A stretch of DNA of 64,000 nucleotides from Candidatus Hydrogenedentota bacterium (GCA_020848835.1 JADLHJ010000081.1:62001-126000); one strand, 5' to 3'; positions 54,301 to 64,000 are shown, numbered from the stretch's first letter. Notes: generated from the letters alone by a model not told the origin. A program made the numbers and translations.

Positions 54301-57300
54301 ACGTTCGTTACCTGTTCCGCGAAAGTCGCGAGCGTGTCGGTCATGTTATTGATCGTGTCCGCGAGTGCGGCCACTTCGCCTTTTGCTTCCACTGTAAGCT
54401 TTTGGCGCAGATTTCCATCGGCGACGGCGGTCACCACTTTTACGATACCGCGCACCTGATTGGTGAGGTTGGCGGCCATGACGTTTACGGAGTCGGTGAG
54501 GTCTTTCCAGGTACCCGCCACGCCGGGCACTGTCGCCTGACCGCCGAGTTTACCGTCCGTACCGACTTCGCGCGCGACGCGCGTGACTTCCGCGGCGAAC
54601 GCGTTCAACTGGTCGACCATCGTGTTAATGGTGTTTTTGAGTTCGAGGATTTCGCCCTTTGCGTCGGCAGTAATCTTGCGCGACAAGTCGCCGCGCGCAA
54701 CGGCAGTCGTCACCTCAGCGATGTTGCGGACTTGCGCTGTGAGGTTGGAGGCCATCGCGTTCACGGAGTCGGTCAAGTCTTTCCAGGTACCCGCGACGCC
54801 GGGCACGACGCCTTGTACGCCAAGACGACCTTCTGTACCCACTTCGCGCGCCACACGCGTCACTTCCGATGCGAACCCGCGCAACTGCTCGACCATCGTG
54901 TTGATGGTTTCTTTTAGTTGGAGCAGTTCGCCGCGCACGTCTACGGTGATCTTTTTCGACAAGTCACCGCTTGCCACCGCAATCGTAACTTCGGCGATGT
55001 TACGCACCTGGGCGGTCAGGTTCGACGCCATCGAGTTGACGTTATCGGTCAGGTCCTTCCACGTGCCCGCGACCCCGGGAACAACCGCCTGACCGCCCAG
55101 TTTTCCGTCGGTGCCCACTTCACGCGCGACGCGGCTCACTTCAGCCGCGAAGGCGTTGAGTTGGTCCACCATCGTATTGATTGTGTTTTTGAGTTCGAGA
55201 ATTTCGCCTTTTGTGTCGGCGGTAATCTTGCGCGACAAGTCGCCGCGCGCAACGGCGGTCGTCACTTCCGCGATGTTGCGCACCTGCGACGTTAGGTTGG
55301 AAGCCATCGAGTTCACGTTGTCGGTCAAGTCTTTCCAAGTACCTGCGACGCCCGGCACCGCGGCCTGACCGCCTAACTTTCCGTCCGTACCCACTTCGCG
55401 CGCCACGCGGCTTACTTCGGACGCGAAGGCATTGAGCTGATCGACCATAACGTTCATGGCTTCTTTGAGCTGAAGGATTTCGCCGCGCACATCTACGGTG
55501 ATCTTTTTCGACAAGTCGCCATTCGCGACGGCGATCGTTACTTCGGCGATGTTACGCACCTGCGCGGTGAGGTTGGAGGCCATCGAGTTCACGTTGTCGG
55601 TCAAGTCTTTCCACGTACCCGCGACACCGGGCACTGCGGCCTGACCTCCGAGCTTACCGTCCGTACCGACTTCGCGCGCGACGCGTGTCACCTCGGCGGC
55701 GAATGCGTTGAGCTGGTCGACCATCGTGTTGATGGTGTTCTTCAGTTCGAGAATTTCGCCTTTGGCGTCGGCGGTAATCTTGCGCGACAAGTCGCCGCGC
55801 GCGACGGCGGTGGTTACTTCGGCGATGTTACGCACCTGTGCGGTAAGGTTGGATGCCATCGAGTTAACGGAGTCGGTCAAGTCTTTCCAGGTGCCCGCCA
55901 CGCCCGGCACGACGCCCTGTCCGCCGAGCTTTCCTTCACTTCCTACTTCGCGCGCCACGCGCGTTACTTCGGCGGCGAATGCGTTGAGCTGATCCACCAT
56001 CGTGTTGATGGTGTTTTTGAGTTCGAGGATTTCGCCTTTGGCGTCGGCGGTGATCGTGCGAGACAAGTCGCCGCGCGCGACAGCGGTGGTCACTTCAGCG
56101 ATGTTGCGCACCTGTGCGGTTAGGTTTGATCCCATCGCGTTCACGGAGTCGGTCAAGTCTTTCCACGTGCCTGCGACGCCGGGCACCATCGCCTGCACGC
56201 CGAGGCGGCCTTCCGTACCGACTTCGCGGGCCACGCGCGTCACTTCCGATGCGAAACCGCGCAACTGTTCGACCATCGTATTGATGGTTTCTTTTAACTG
56301 GAGCAACTCGCCGCGGACGTCCACGGTGATTTTTTTCGACAAGTCGCCGTTCGCGACGGCAATGGTCACTTCGGCGATATTACGCACCTGCGCCGTGAGA
56401 TTGGAGGCCATCGAGTTCACGTTATCGGTGAGGTCTTTCCAGGTGCCCGCCACGCCCGGCACTTCAGCCTGACCGCCCAGCTTTCCTTCTGTACCGACTT
56501 CGCGCGCGACGCGGCTCACTTCGGAGGCGAAGCCGTTTAACTGGTCCACCATTGTGTTGATGGTGTTTTTGAGTTCGAGGATTTCGCCTTTGGCATCGGC
56601 GGTGATTTTGCGCGACAAGTCGCCGCGCGCAACGGCCGTGGTGACCTCTGCGATGTTACGGACCTGCGACGTGAGGTTGGAGGCCATGGAGTTCACGTTA
56701 TCGGTCAAGTCTTTCCAGGTGCCGCCTACGCCTTGCACTTCGGCCTGTCCACCGAGCTTTCCGTCCGTACCGACTTCGCGCGCCACACGGCTTACTTCCG
56801 ATGCGAAGCCGTTCAACTGGTCCACCATGATGTTGATGGTGTTTTTCAGTTCGAGGATTTCGCCTTTGGCGTCGGCCGTGATTTTGCGCGAGAGGTCGCC
56901 GCGCGCAACGGCTGTCGTGACCTCGGCGATGTTGCGGACCTGGTCGGTGAGGTTTGACGCCATCGAGTTGACGTTTTCGGTGAGATCTTTCCAGGTACCT
57001 GCGACACCGGACACCTGCGCCTGTCCGCCGAGCTTACCGTCCGTACCGACTTCGCGCGCCACGCGCGTCACTTCCGCGGCGAATGCGTTTAATTGGTCCA
57101 CCATCGTGTTGATGGTGTCTTTGAGTTCGAGAATTTCACCCTTGGCATCAGCGGTGATCTTGCGCGACAAGTCGCCGCTCGCGACGGCAGTGGTTACTTC
57201 GGCGATGTTGCGGACCTGGTCGGTGAGGTTTGAGGCCATCGAGTTCACGGAGTCGGTGAGGTCTTTCCACGTTCCTGCCACACCGGGCACAACAGCCTGG

Positions 57301-58409
57301 CCGCCGAGTTTACCGTCGGTACCGACTTCGCGCGCCACGCGCGTCACTTCCGATGCGAAAGAGCGTAACTGATCCACCATGACGTTCATGGCTTCTTTGA
57401 GCTGGAGGATCTCTCCGCGCACGTCCACCGTGATTTTTTTTGACAAGTCGCCGTTGGCAACCGCGATGGTCACTTCCGCGATGTTTCGAACCTGAGTCGT
57501 TAAATTTGCGGCCATGGAATTCACGTTGTCCGTGAGATCTTTCCAAGTACCCGCCACGCCCGGCACCACGGCCTGTCCGCCGAGTTTTCCGTCGGTACCG
57601 ACTTCGCGAGCCACGCGCGTCACTTCGGATGCGAAGGATCGCAACTGGTCCACCATGACGTTCATGGCTTCCTTGAGCTGCAGGATTTCGCCGCGCACGT
57701 CCACCGTGATTTTTTTTGACAAGTCGCCGTTAGCCACGGCGATGGTCACTTCGGCAATATTGCGCACCTGGTCCGTGAGATTCGACGCCATCGAGTTTAC
57801 GGATTCGGTCAATTCGCGCCACACGCCGCTCACGCCGCGCACCTGCGCCTGGCCACCGAGCTTGCCTGCGGTACCGACTTCGCGCGCCACGCGCGTCACT
57901 TCCGAAGTGAACACGGATAGCTGATCGATCATGCGGTTCACGAGTTTGGCGCAACGCAGGAACTCGCCTTCGAGTGGACGACCATCATTTTCGAGCGCCA
58001 TGGATTGGCCAAGATCGCCTTTGGCGACGGCGCCGATCGCGCGCGTGACCTCCGTTGTCGGCCACACCATGTCGTCCAGCAAGGTATTCAGCGAATTAAC
58101 TTCGTCTGCCCAGGTGCCGATCACGCCCGGCATGGAGATGCGTTGTTTCAGCTTTCCTTCCTTGCCGACCACGCGGCAGATGCGCGCGACTTCATTTGAA
58201 CGCCGTTCGCTTGCCTGAAGGATGGCATTAAACGTATCGGCTATTTTTCCGTGTACACCGACCCATTCCGTGGGCAAACGCTGCGAGAAATCGCCTTCGC
58301 GATAGGCGACTAACGCCTGCAAGATTTGCTCGATTCGATGGTCGCCATTACCCGTGTGCATCGCGATTTTGGGATCGAGGACATCGGCGTGTTCAGCAAC
58401 GGTTGACAT
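51321..58409 (-). CDS. Giant poly-HAMP hybrid histidine kinase
   Basis: 2362 aa. Residues about 1-169 hold a divergent HAMP-like lead ('GDFSQRLP', '[11 protein letters not shown]'). From about 170 to 1457 come about 14 tandem 92-residue units, each with a pair of HAMP modules ('[19 protein letters not shown]', '[18 protein letters not shown]', '[20 protein letters not shown]'). Then a GAF domain (about 1480-1620), a coiled coil, HisKA with His1702 in '[13 protein letters not shown]', HATPase ('LLSNAFKFT', 'DTGIGIP', 'GTGLGLAIS') and three receivers near the C-terminus (each with DD and D pocket). No transmembrane helix is seen, so it is cytosolic. It resembles fungal group III (Nik1-type) kinases and some bacterial relatives. 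Operon partner is the downstream hybrid. Confidence 0.95.
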   Translation of the reverse strand: MSTVAEHADVLDPKIAMHTGNGDHRIEQILQALVAYREGDFSQRLPTEWVGVHGKIADTFNAILQASERRSNEVARICRVVGKEGKLKQRISMPGVIGTWADEVNSLNTLLDDMVWPTTEVTRAIGAVAKGDLGQSMALENDGRPLEGEFLRCAKLVNRMIDQLSVFTSEVTRVAREVGTAGKLGGQAQVRGVSGVWRELTESVNSMASNLTDQVRNIAEVTIAVANGDLSKKITVDVRGEILQLKEAMNVMVDQLRSFASEVTRVAREVGTDGKLGGQAVVPGVAGTWKDLTDNVNSMAANLTTQVRNIAEVTIAVANGDLSKKITVDVRGEILQLKEAMNVMVDQLRSFASEVTRVAREVGTDGKLGGQAVVPGVAGTWKDLTDSVNSMASNLTDQVRNIAEVTTAVASGDLSRKITADAKGEILELKDTINTMVDQLNAFAAEVTRVAREVGTDGKLGGQAQVSGVAGTWKDLTENVNSMASNLTDQVRNIAEVTTAVARGDLSRKITADAKGEILELKNTINIMVDQLNGFASEVSRVAREVGTDGKLGGQAEVQGVGGTWKDLTDNVNSMASNLTSQVRNIAEVTTAVARGDLSRKITADAKGEILELKNTINTMVDQLNGFASEVSRVAREVGTEGKLGGQAEVPGVAGTWKDLTDNVNSMASNLTAQVRNIAEVTIAVANGDLSKKITVDVRGELLQLKETINTMVEQLRGFASEVTRVAREVGTEGRLGVQAMVPGVAGTWKDLTDSVNAMGSNLTAQVRNIAEVTTAVARGDLSRTITADAKGEILELKNTINTMVDQLNAFAAEVTRVAREVGSEGKLGGQGVVPGVAGTWKDLTDSVNSMASNLTAQVRNIAEVTTAVARGDLSRKITADAKGEILELKNTINTMVDQLNAFAAEVTRVAREVGTDGKLGGQAAVPGVAGTWKDLTDNVNSMASNLTAQVRNIAEVTIAVANGDLSKKITVDVRGEILQLKEAMNVMVDQLNAFASEVSRVAREVGTDGKLGGQAAVPGVAGTWKDLTDNVNSMASNLTSQVRNIAEVTTAVARGDLSRKITADTKGEILELKNTINTMVDQLNAFAAEVSRVAREVGTDGKLGGQAVVPGVAGTWKDLTDNVNSMASNLTAQVRNIAEVTIAVASGDLSKKITVDVRGELLQLKETINTMVEQLRGFASEVTRVAREVGTEGRLGVQGVVPGVAGTWKDLTDSVNAMASNLTAQVRNIAEVTTAVARGDLSRKITADAKGEILELKNTINTMVDQLNAFAAEVTRVAREVGTDGKLGGQATVPGVAGTWKDLTDSVNVMAANLTNQVRGIVKVVTAVADGNLRQKLTVEAKGEVAALADTINNMTDTLATFAEQVTNVAREVGVEGRLGGQANVPGAAGTWKDLTGNVNLLAANLSTQVRAIAEVATAVTQGDLTRSIQVDARGEVAELKDNVNTMINNLRVTTERNMEQDWLKTNLAKFAGMLQGQRDLFTVGQTLMSELAPLVNAQQGAIYQIEMLPEPSLRLLAGYAQRHDQPERIPIGKGLVGQCAVEKQRILLTEVPAEYTQIHSSLGEAAPRNIVVLPALFEGETKAVIELASLKPFPTTYLTFLEQLTMSIGVVLNTIEATMRTENLLQQSQQLTAELQTQQKELQQTNEELAEKAKQLVEQNVEVERKNKEVEQARRALEEKAAELALTSKYKSEFLANMSHELRTPLNSILILGQQLAENSAGNLTTKQVEFSRNIHSAGSDLLTLINDILDLSKIESGTVSVETEEMAFTELRDSVERNFRHVAESKNLMLHTELAADLPRSFITDPKRLQQILKNLLSNAFKFTSVGHVSMRVRRADDGWTPDHPMLSRAQSVISLSITDTGIGIPPEKQRIIFEAFQQADAGTSRKYGGTGLGLAISRELASLLGGEIRLSSVPGQGSTFTLYLPLTYAGPSISTNETSTSSAPPPMQILPIAREETVSDDRATVGPGDTTLLIVEDDPHYARVLLGLARDKGFKGIVASRGHQGLALARQYLPTAITLDIFLPDMLGWTVLNNLKVDPATRHIPVQIISLEEERQHGLSHGAFAYLVKPVTTEELETCFDRIKDFVTPHLKRLLIVEDNETESKSIVELLAHDDLEIKTACSGEDAFQALLDNPFDCCVLDLRLPDMTGFELLDKIKQEPVLSTLPIIVFTGKELSTSEQAELKSMAKSVVLKDVHSPERLFDETALFLHRVVSDLPKPKQQMLERLHLSNEALHGRRVLIVDDDARNIFALAGVLENHEMEVLTATNGRQAIEMLAESPDVNMVLMDIMMPEMDGFETMREIRKDPRFRGLPILALTAKAMKGDREKCLEAGASDYIAKPVNIEQLLSLLRVWLCR
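54039..57902 (-). repeat. Fourteen tandem 276-bp units encoding HAMP pairs
   Basis: The units are clearly homologous but differ by many substitutions, so they are not a recent duplication. Two subtypes alternate: one with '[16 protein letters not shown]' and one with '[16 protein letters not shown]'. In order from the N-terminus the first twelve run A A B B B A B B A B A B, and the last two are divergent. Confidence 0.85.
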
Positions 58410-58743
58410 GAATAACGACCTTTCACGTGTAGCCGGCGATTGTGGTTTCAGCTGGAACTTCGCGGAAGAAAATCATAATTCAAAGTAACGCGAAGTATTG
58501 GCACTCCATGCAGCTCAGACCAAGGTACAATGTGTGCAGGTACGTCCCGACAGCACCCCCGATCCTACGTCACGATTCGACGCTTGTCTGTAGGCAAATG
58601 CCTACACCGTTGGCCTACATGAGGCCTACTGGTTAATGGTCAGGGCACTGATGCCATCTTCCCTTAAAAATCGCCACCATGTGTATGTAGCCATTGTGGG
58701 TTAGCTTTCGTGGTCCAGCGGTTGCAGTAAAGGAATGTCTATC
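58410..58743. other. Divergent intergenic region
   Basis: No gene is supported. It must carry promoters for the poly-HAMP kinase (left) and the methyltransferase (right). I saw no clear consensus promoter or palindrome. Confidence 0.4.
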
Positions 58744-59481
58744 ATGGTTTTATTCTCCCCCGAGTACTTTGCGTTTATTCGCCATGGATCCTTGGTATCA
58801 GCCCGGGCGATTGTTCCTTTGCTGCAAAAGTTGACGAAGACGGAGCGCGTGCTAGATGTCGCCTGTGGTACAGGAGAATGGCTGCGCGTTTTTCGGGAGC
58901 ATGGTGCGGAGCGTGTTTTCGGTGTGGATGCTGCGTGGGTTGACACCCAAATGTTGAGCATCGCACCCGAGGAATTTAGGATCCATGACATTGCCGAGCC
59001 ATTAGCACTGGACGAAACCTTTGATGTGGCCCTTATGTTGGAGGCCGCACAACATGTGCCGGAAGATTGCGCGGGCGCGGTCGTTCGATCGTTGACGCAA
59101 CTCGCACCTTGCGTGTTGTTTTCCGCACCGATACCCAATCAGGGAGGGTCCGGACATTGTGTAAACGAGCAATGGCCTAGCTATTGGGCGGCACACTTTG
59201 CGGACAACGATTTCGTGTGTATCGACTTATTGCGGCGATTGTTGTGGGACAACGAACAGGTCGAGTGGTGGTATGCGCAGAATCTGCTCTTGTTCGTACA
59301 TAAGGCCGAAGTCGCCAAAAGCGATTTGCTTTCCATGGCCGTGGATGCCAGTCCTGGACCCCCGCAGCGATTGATTCACCCAAAGCTTTATGAGTCGAAG
59401 TGCTATGTGCCACCTCAACCGCGCCGCAAGACATTTGAGCGTGTAGGGCGAGTGCTTCAGTTTGGGCTAAAGATCCATTAA
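58744..59481 (+). CDS. SAM-dependent methyltransferase
   Basis: About 245 aa; ATG at 58744 preferred because AAAGGA lies nine bases upstream, whereas the ATG at 58735 directly abuts it. Class I Rossmann fold: motif I 'VLDVACGTGEWLRVF' (about 34-48), 'VFGVDAAWVD', 'EFRIHDIAEPL', 'VALMLEAAQHVPEDC'. A distinctive loop 'SAPIPNQGGSGHCVNEQWPSYWAAHF' (split: about 125-150) is shared with the convergent neighbour ('RPGQGGTDHINEQPHDYWIEHF'). Substrate unknown; the 'GG..H.NEQ..YW' loop occurs in enzymes linked to glycan or polysaccharide modification (inference). Confidence 0.85.
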   Translation: MVLFSPEYFAFIRHGSLVSARAIVPLLQKLTKTERVLDVACGTGEWLRVFREHGAERVFGVDAAWVDTQMLSIAPEEFRIHDIAEPLALDETFDVALMLEAAQHVPEDCAGAVVRSLTQLAPCVLFSAPIPNQGGSGHCVNEQWPSYWAAHFADNDFVCIDLLRRLLWDNEQVEWWYAQNLLLFVHKAEVAKSDLLSMAVDASPGPPQRLIHPKLYESKCYVPPQPRRKTFERVGRVLQFGLKIH

Positions 59482-59550
59482 TAACAGCGGCGGTGTTAGC
59501 AGGATCTGGATGCGTCAGGCATCCAACGGGAATAGTGCCGCAAGCTGCCC

Positions 59551-60198
59551 CTATTTCGTTTCAGAACGGTGGCCCATTGCGGTCGAACCAAACACCATTA
59601 GATTATCGTAGTACCACGATTGCACCTGGCTGGAATTTTTCCATTCCTCCCGCCAGCATTGGGTTAGATCGTCGTTTAGCAGTAGACCTGCGCGCGCGAA
59701 GTGTTCGATCCAATAATCGTGCGGCTGCTCGTTAATATGATCGGTGCCACCCTGCCCGGGTCGCGCCGCGGAAAAGACCACGGCGCGATCGAACTTGCGA
59801 TCGAAAGGGAAAATGTCGCGCGCGATGTCAAAACGCAGTACAGTCAATTCTCTTGCCTCACAGATCGCTCGTGCTGCAGCGGCGTACTCCAAGCCGAGCA
59901 CATCGCAGCCGGATTCGCGCAGCTGCAGGAGAAATGCGCCGGTGCCGCATCCAACATCCACGACGCACTTCGGTTTGAGATCGCGCAGGATACTTGCAGC
60001 GATTGTGGCCGAACTCTTCGTTGCTGGGCCGTCCACGTCGTTCCAGAAGTACGACTTGTTGTACACCACATCGAAGGGCAGCCACTTCGCTTTAAGCCGA
60101 GAGACGGTTTCCACGTCGAATAGCGCGTGGGCAATCGTCTTTGCGGGCTTGCGAATCAGCGGCAATACGCCGCGAACCAGTGCATCACGCATGGGCAA
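59551..60198 (-). CDS. SAM-dependent methyltransferase, paralogue of the convergent gene
   Basis: 215 aa. Motif I is 'VVDVGCGTGAFLLQLRESG' (about 79-97), then 'VLGLEYAAAARAIC', 'LRFDIARDIF' and 'RAVVFSAARPGQGGTDHINE'. The 'GQGG..H.NEQ..YW' loop and terminal 'VQSWYYDNLMVF' match 'VEWWYAQNLLLF' in the neighbour. The start ATG has no strong Shine-Dalgarno site. The pair could modify the same glycan or lipid. Confidence 0.83.
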   Translation of the reverse strand: MPMRDALVRGVLPLIRKPAKTIAHALFDVETVSRLKAKWLPFDVVYNKSYFWNDVDGPATKSSATIAASILRDLKPKCVVDVGCGTGAFLLQLRESGCDVLGLEYAAAARAICEARELTVLRFDIARDIFPFDRKFDRAVVFSAARPGQGGTDHINEQPHDYWIEHFARAGLLLNDDLTQCWREEWKNSSQVQSWYYDNLMVFGSTAMGHRSETK

Positions 60199-60213
60199 TG
60201 CGTCCAGTGCTAG

Positions 60214-60867
60214 CTAGTGTTTTTCACTGCCGCGAAAGGATTTTCTGCGGCGGTGAATTGCGAGGCCAACTAGACCCGCCCCCATCAGCAATACGCTTGA
60301 GGGTTCGGGAACGATCTCAGAGCCTGGGCCCGTCAGATAGAACGCTTCTTCGACTTCGTAATTGACCCAGTTCTGCAGCTTCTGGTGGGCGTCGCCGCCG
60401 TTGAAGTCCGAAATTGACCAGAACCAATTGCAGTCCACGTCGTTTTGAATCGCGAGCCAATACGTGGTACCTGCATCGAGATCAATCGCGGAAATATCCA
60501 TGTGATACTCGAACTCGGTGTACTCACCAAACGCGTCACCGCCGGTATCTGTACGAAGCACCGAGTCAGTCAAGGTGTGTAACACTGCGCCGGGTTCACC
60601 GCCAGCGTCTGAATAAATGTACACGGTGAAATCGTCAAGTGCAGGAATTTCATCGTGTGCATAATATCCCCACCAGTGGATGTCGTTGAGGATGTCCGCT
60701 CCTTCATCGAGTACGAAATTGTCGGCTGCGATGAAATGCGTGTCCACTGTGCTGAGCAGACCACCTTGAAACAGCGTCTCGCCGTTCTCGTAGATAATGT
60801 CTGCCCACACGGGGGAACTGAATAGTGCCGCAACCATCAGGAACCGAGCTACACTTTGCCCATACAT
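60214..60867 (-). CDS. PEP-CTERM sorting-domain protein
   Basis: About 217 aa from ATG 60867 with AAGGAG nine bases upstream. Signal peptide 'MYGQSVARFLMVAALFSSPVWA', then a beta-rich domain with Asp/Trp-rich strands ('NFVLDEGADILNDIHWWGYY', 'FTVYIYSDAGGEPG', 'DAGTTYWLAIQND'). C-terminal signal 'VPEPSSVLLMGAGLVGLAIHRRRKS' is the classic PEP motif, helix and Arg-rich end recognised by exosortase. No exosortase gene is in the window, so the sorting system is elsewhere. Extracellular surface protein of unknown role. Confidence 0.9.
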   Translation of the reverse strand: MYGQSVARFLMVAALFSSPVWADIIYENGETLFQGGLLSTVDTHFIAADNFVLDEGADILNDIHWWGYYAHDEIPALDDFTVYIYSDAGGEPGAVLHTLTDSVLRTDTGGDAFGEYTEFEYHMDISAIDLDAGTTYWLAIQNDVDCNWFWSISDFNGGDAHQKLQNWVNYEVEEAFYLTGPGSEIVPEPSSVLLMGAGLVGLAIHRRRKSFRGSEKH

Positions 60868-61302
60868 GTCTGGATTCTCCTTACTGCTTTTCCGCTCCCC
60901 GAATCGCCAATACTGCCAGCGCCGACAAGAGCTCGTTACTAGAACCGCACTGCTAAGAGGTGCTTCGCAGCCCCACACAGGCTCCGAATTGCTGCCTCGT
61001 ATCCTAATGAACCGCTCAGTCTTTGACCGTAGGAAGTTTTCTCACGTTCCGATAGGACTTACCCGAAAGCTGTTACGGTATAAAACGGGGGTAGTTGGCA
61101 ACTTCGCGCGTAGCGCTCGGTCTTGTCGAAGGGTGTTAGAGGAAGGTCACGGACGCGTCTGTTTGGCTAAGACATGACGGCTGACTTACTTAATGCAGGT
61201 TTGTCGATCTTCACGTTCCGCAGTCTGTGACAGATAAAACGTCCAGTTACTTTCAATCAAGCGCAGGTGTAGGCGACCGTAATCACTCGATCGTTCACAA
61301 TC
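60868..61302. other. Gene-free spacer
   Basis: No gene is supported on either strand. It contains the PEP-CTERM promoter region (minus) and the sequence after the isochorismatase-family gene; I saw no riboswitch, palindrome or terminator that I would defend. Confidence 0.35.
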
Positions 61303-61878
61303 TCACAGGCGTTGCGTCGATGCGTAGGGCCTTGTATCGGCTTCGAGAAATTCTCGCACGTGGCGCATTGCCCATCGATGATTCTCCGGCTTCTCGCTTG
61401 CGCTGCAGTTGGATGGGATGTAAAGCGAGAAGTTGCGCATGTGAGCATCGTGCGCTGTCAGCAACACGCACATGTCCGTTTGAAAACCGCCCAAGATGAT
61501 CTTTCTCACGCCGAGATTATTTAGCAAGAGTTCGAGTGGCGTGAGATAGAATGCTGAATGCTTTGGCTTGAGAATGAAGTAATCGTGTGCGCCGGGTTCC
61601 AATATTCTTGCGATTTCGTCGCCATGTGTAGACTCAACGATCCATTTGAAAAGTCGGGGAAAATCAGACTGCCATTGACTGAAATTGTCGTTTGCATAAA
61701 TCACAGGACGTCCGAGCGATTGCGCCTTCTTCTTCAGCGCCGCCAGTCTCCGTGCGGCGGGAAGCGCATGTTTGCGGAGCGCGTTGCCACCGTTGAAATC
61801 AAAAGCGTTGATTACATCGACCAGCACCAGTGCTGATTTCACTCGCGAAGGGTTTCGTGGCCTGCCCTTTGACGCCAT
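61303..61878 (-). CDS. Isochorismatase-family cysteine hydrolase
   Basis: About 191 aa. ATG at 61878 chosen for the family-like start before 'SALVLVDVINAFDFNGG' (Asp of the catalytic triad); the frame is open upstream with no better site. Lys in 'FILKPKHSAF' and the nucleophilic Cys in 'GGFQTDMCVLLTAHDAH' complete the Asp-Lys-Cys triad. Enzymes of this group hydrolyse amides such as nicotinamide, or isochorismate. Substrate cannot be fixed from sequence. Single gene in its own transcript. Confidence 0.88.
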   Translation of the reverse strand: MASKGRPRNPSRVKSALVLVDVINAFDFNGGNALRKHALPAARRLAALKKKAQSLGRPVIYANDNFSQWQSDFPRLFKWIVESTHGDEIARILEPGAHDYFILKPKHSAFYLTPLELLLNNLGVRKIILGGFQTDMCVLLTAHDAHMRNFSLYIPSNCSASEKPENHRWAMRHVREFLEADTRPYASTQRL

Positions 61879-62174
61879 TTGTGCATTTCCAATATTTGGA
61901 TGCCGCGCGGCCCATGCGTGAGAGCGGGCGCGCGCACGGCAGGAAGAAAGATTTTGCATCTGTTCCAAAAAGAACAGCAGTCACAAGAACGCGCCGCTCG
62001 GGTGTCAAATTCCGGCGGTGAGTGGGTGTGGCGCTATTCGCCGACGACCTTAGGGCAACTGCGTAGTTATCCCATGCGTTTTAGTCGGGCCAGCGTTTTG
62101 TGGCCCACACCTAGGCGCATTACTCGACAAGCACTTTCATTACTCCGCAGTTCCAAGCTATTTGCGGAGTCCAG

Positions 62175-63611
62175 CTAGTTTTCCGCAATGCAATATAAGT
62201 TTTTGCGACCCTTCAGGTACAGTTCCTTGCCAGCAAAGACAGGCGACGCGTCGAAACCGTCGTCGAGGGCATTGGTAGCGAGAAGTTCGAAGGAGTCTGA
62301 CTTCTTGACGACCGCCACCTTACCTTCGCGATCGGCGATATATATCTTATCTCCGGCGCCCGCGGGCGAGGCATAGATCTGCGCCAACCCTTCGATTTCC
62401 TGTCCCGAATACAGCTGTTTTCCAGATTTTGCGTCGTAGCAGGACAACACGGCGCCGCGATCGGCGGTGAGGTAGATGCGATCGTCGTAGAGCAGTGGCG
62501 ACGCGACATAAGGCGTTCCCTGCGCGACTTCCCAGGCTATGGCGGGTGTGCCGGTCAGATCGCCGGTATGGGCCAAATCGATAGCCTTCAATGAATACCC
62601 GCGAAATCCACTGGTGCAGAAGACGCGACCAAATCCTGATACGGGGGTTGGGATGGTGTTGGCGGTGAGTCCGGCACACTCCCAGACAATGTCGCCGGTC
62701 TTTGCGTTGTAACTACGAATCCTGTTCGTGGCTGCGGTGACGATTTGCAACGCGCCGTTCACTTCGACGGGGTGCGGCGAACTCCACGCGGTCGCTTCTT
62801 CACGAGCTTTTTCCCATAGCGGCTCTCCGGTGTCTTTGTTGAACGCCATGATTTTCGAACCGGCCTCGTGGTCCATCAAAACGACGATGGCATCACCCGC
62901 CAATGCGGGAGAACTTCCTTCACCGAAGCTATTCTTCATCTGCATTTTTCCGAGGTCACGGTTCCACTTTTGAGTCCCGTCCAAGTCGTAGCAGTACAAT
63001 CCACGGGATCCGAAACTGACCCACATCAGCTTGCCGTCCGTCACCGGTGAGCTCGAGGCATAGCTGCCAGTGGGATGCCTACCCTCGTGAGGTACTTCTT
63101 CACGGGCAGTCTTTTCCCAGAGCAGTTTGCCCGACTTTCGATCAATGCACACCACGTTGAACTTGTAGGGAAATGTCGGCGGCGGAGTGCGCATACCGCC
63201 CCTGCCTGATCTACCGCCTTCGCGGCGGCCGCCGTCGCGTTGGCCCTCGGGTTGCGGCGCGCTTGCCTGCGGTCCGTACGGGTTGGTCCCTCCCGATTGC
63301 GGTCCACTGACTTGCGATTTGTCTTGTGGTGGCGCGGCGGGCGGCGCCGGTTCTTCTTGGGTGGGGACGGCGGTCTGAAAGAATATTTTGTCTCCCCAGA
63401 TAATCGGTGTCGAAGTGCCGTGGCCGGGCAGCGCGGTCTTCCATTTTATGTTTTGGGTCTCACTCCAAGTGGAAGGAGGATTGCTCTTGGCGGCCACGCC
63501 GTTGTTGTTTGGTCCACGCCATGATGGCCAGTTGTCCTCCGGGGCAGCGCCATATCCGGTCAAGGCAGGGACTACGATAGCTACCAGACACCAAATTCGT
63601 TGAAAACGCAT
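62175..63611 (-). CDS. Exported PQQ-propeller protein
   Basis: About 478 aa from ATG 63611 (AAAGGATGGAG upstream). Signal peptide 'MRFQRIWCLVAIVVPALTGYGA', then 'DNWPSWRGPNNNGVAAKSNP', the stereotyped opening of planctomycete-type PQQ-binding-like propellers. Blade motifs recur: 'IDRKSGKLLWEK', 'NKDTGEPLWEKA', 'NAKTGDIVWEC', 'DAKSGKQLYSG'. A Pro/Gln/Gly-rich insert (about 85-130) separates the first two blades. These proteins lack proven PQQ binding and are probably scaffold or polysaccharide-related. Extracytoplasmic. Confidence 0.9.
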   Translation of the reverse strand: MRFQRIWCLVAIVVPALTGYGAAPEDNWPSWRGPNNNGVAAKSNPPSTWSETQNIKWKTALPGHGTSTPIIWGDKIFFQTAVPTQEEPAPPAAPPQDKSQVSGPQSGGTNPYGPQASAPQPEGQRDGGRREGGRSGRGGMRTPPPTFPYKFNVVCIDRKSGKLLWEKTAREEVPHEGRHPTGSYASSSPVTDGKLMWVSFGSRGLYCYDLDGTQKWNRDLGKMQMKNSFGEGSSPALAGDAIVVLMDHEAGSKIMAFNKDTGEPLWEKAREEATAWSSPHPVEVNGALQIVTAATNRIRSYNAKTGDIVWECAGLTANTIPTPVSGFGRVFCTSGFRGYSLKAIDLAHTGDLTGTPAIAWEVAQGTPYVASPLLYDDRIYLTADRGAVLSCYDAKSGKQLYSGQEIEGLAQIYASPAGAGDKIYIADREGKVAVVKKSDSFELLATNALDDGFDASPVFAGKELYLKGRKNLYCIAEN

Positions 63612-64000
63612 GGCTCCATCCTTTTGCCGTTGATCGATCGCTGAGGCCTTGCAGCAATGCTTCCTATTCGCGGGGTCGCGACGCTCGCGCGTGCAATGGA
63701 TTCTACGTTCAACGACGTTCACTTTCAATCACGTGATTGTTTTACGACTTCTGTATATATGGAATCGTCGGGAGATGCTGCACGTAGTTGGTCTAGGGCA
63801 AATTACCCAGGGACAGATGGTGGGTCCTACAGGAGTCGAATCTGTAATATTATAAACTTACAGACCTCATTTTAACGTCGCCGTGCGTGCGAAAGCGCTT
63901 TTACCACTCCAAGGAAGTCCTAATTTTCATTCCGTAAATAGGCTTATGCGTTCTATAGCTCATCGTCCATAGTCGCGGACTCGGGCAAATAAAAAAGACG
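63612..64000. other. Right-edge region with a tRNA 3'-end-like fragment
   Basis: No gene is supported. On the minus strand 63818-63846 reads as a T-arm (loop TTCGACT, stem ACAGA/CCTGT with one mismatch), then AGGACCC, A and CCA, the expected order of a tRNA 3' end. No matching 5' acceptor (GGGTCCT) or anticodon arm was found, so it is at best a remnant or attachment-type sequence. Confidence 0.3.

Noticed and set aside
54039-57902. Tandem DNA units considered as an assembly artefact or minisatellite
   Set aside because: Each unit differs by many silent and amino-acid changes and keeps the frame; this is a real repeated domain.
58490-58515. TTGGCACTCCATGCAG as a sigma-54 promoter
   Set aside because: The spacing between the GG and GC elements is two bases too short for a -24/-12 promoter.

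Overview
The window looks like chromosomal DNA of a Gram-negative, moderately GC-rich bacterium from the planctomycete / Hydrogenedentota neighbourhood. That placement is inference. It rests on a DUF1501 Tat protein, a prepilin with a C-terminal 'ADGHVEF' motif of the H-X9-DG type, a PEP-CTERM protein, a PQQ-propeller protein, poly-HAMP signalling, and short hairpin repeats of the kind common in those genomes. No rRNA, intact tRNA or CRISPR array was seen. Most genes sit in short operons with clear Shine-Dalgarno sites.

Layout. 1-9.8 kb: a hydrolase cut by the left edge, a 55-aa protein, a DUF1501 protein, an RDD membrane protein, a GspF/PilC platform protein, an exported superoxide dismutase, a large PKD / glycoside-hydrolase-like surface protein and an isolated flagellin. 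9.9-17.1 kb: mostly housekeeping (DUF72, a GT-C-type membrane protein, CDGSH, dienelactone hydrolase, a ValRS with archaeal-like signatures). 17.1-25.2 kb: an accessory region. A four-gene type IV pilin operon is flanked by copies of the same degenerate repeat, followed by an AT-rich PLD-like gene and a REP-associated IS200-like transposase (RAYT) with its REP sequences on both sides.

25.2-33.7 kb: a redox and hydrogen module. Rex has a near-perfect Rex operator just upstream of its start, then come NuoE-like, NuoF-like and [FeFe]-hydrogenase subunits (an NADH-linked, probably electron-bifurcating hydrogenase), a stand-alone receiver, a sodium:solute symporter and a prepilin. 33.9-43.9 kb: a stress and repair district with several very small proteins, an AarF/UbiB kinase, a cupin, a histone-H1-like DUF6496 protein, the Ku-LigD end-joining pair and a pyrophosphatase translationally coupled to a 35-aa membrane peptide.

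44-58.4 kb: signal transduction. KaiC, KaiB and a PAS/NarL-type kinase fused to a receiver form one operon. On the opposite strand a 2362-aa hybrid kinase with about 14 tandem 92-residue HAMP units is translationally coupled to a second receiver-kinase-receiver protein. 58.7-64 kb: two convergent, related methyltransferases, a PEP-CTERM protein, an isochorismatase-family hydrolase and a PQQ-propeller protein.

The strongest candidates for new biology are the poly-HAMP kinase pair, the KaiBC-kinase operon preceded by a 120-bp element with perfect 15-bp terminal inverted repeats, the shared TTGCGG-type promoter of flagellin and pilin genes, and a 14-bp stem with a G-quadruplex-type loop ahead of the UbiB gene.
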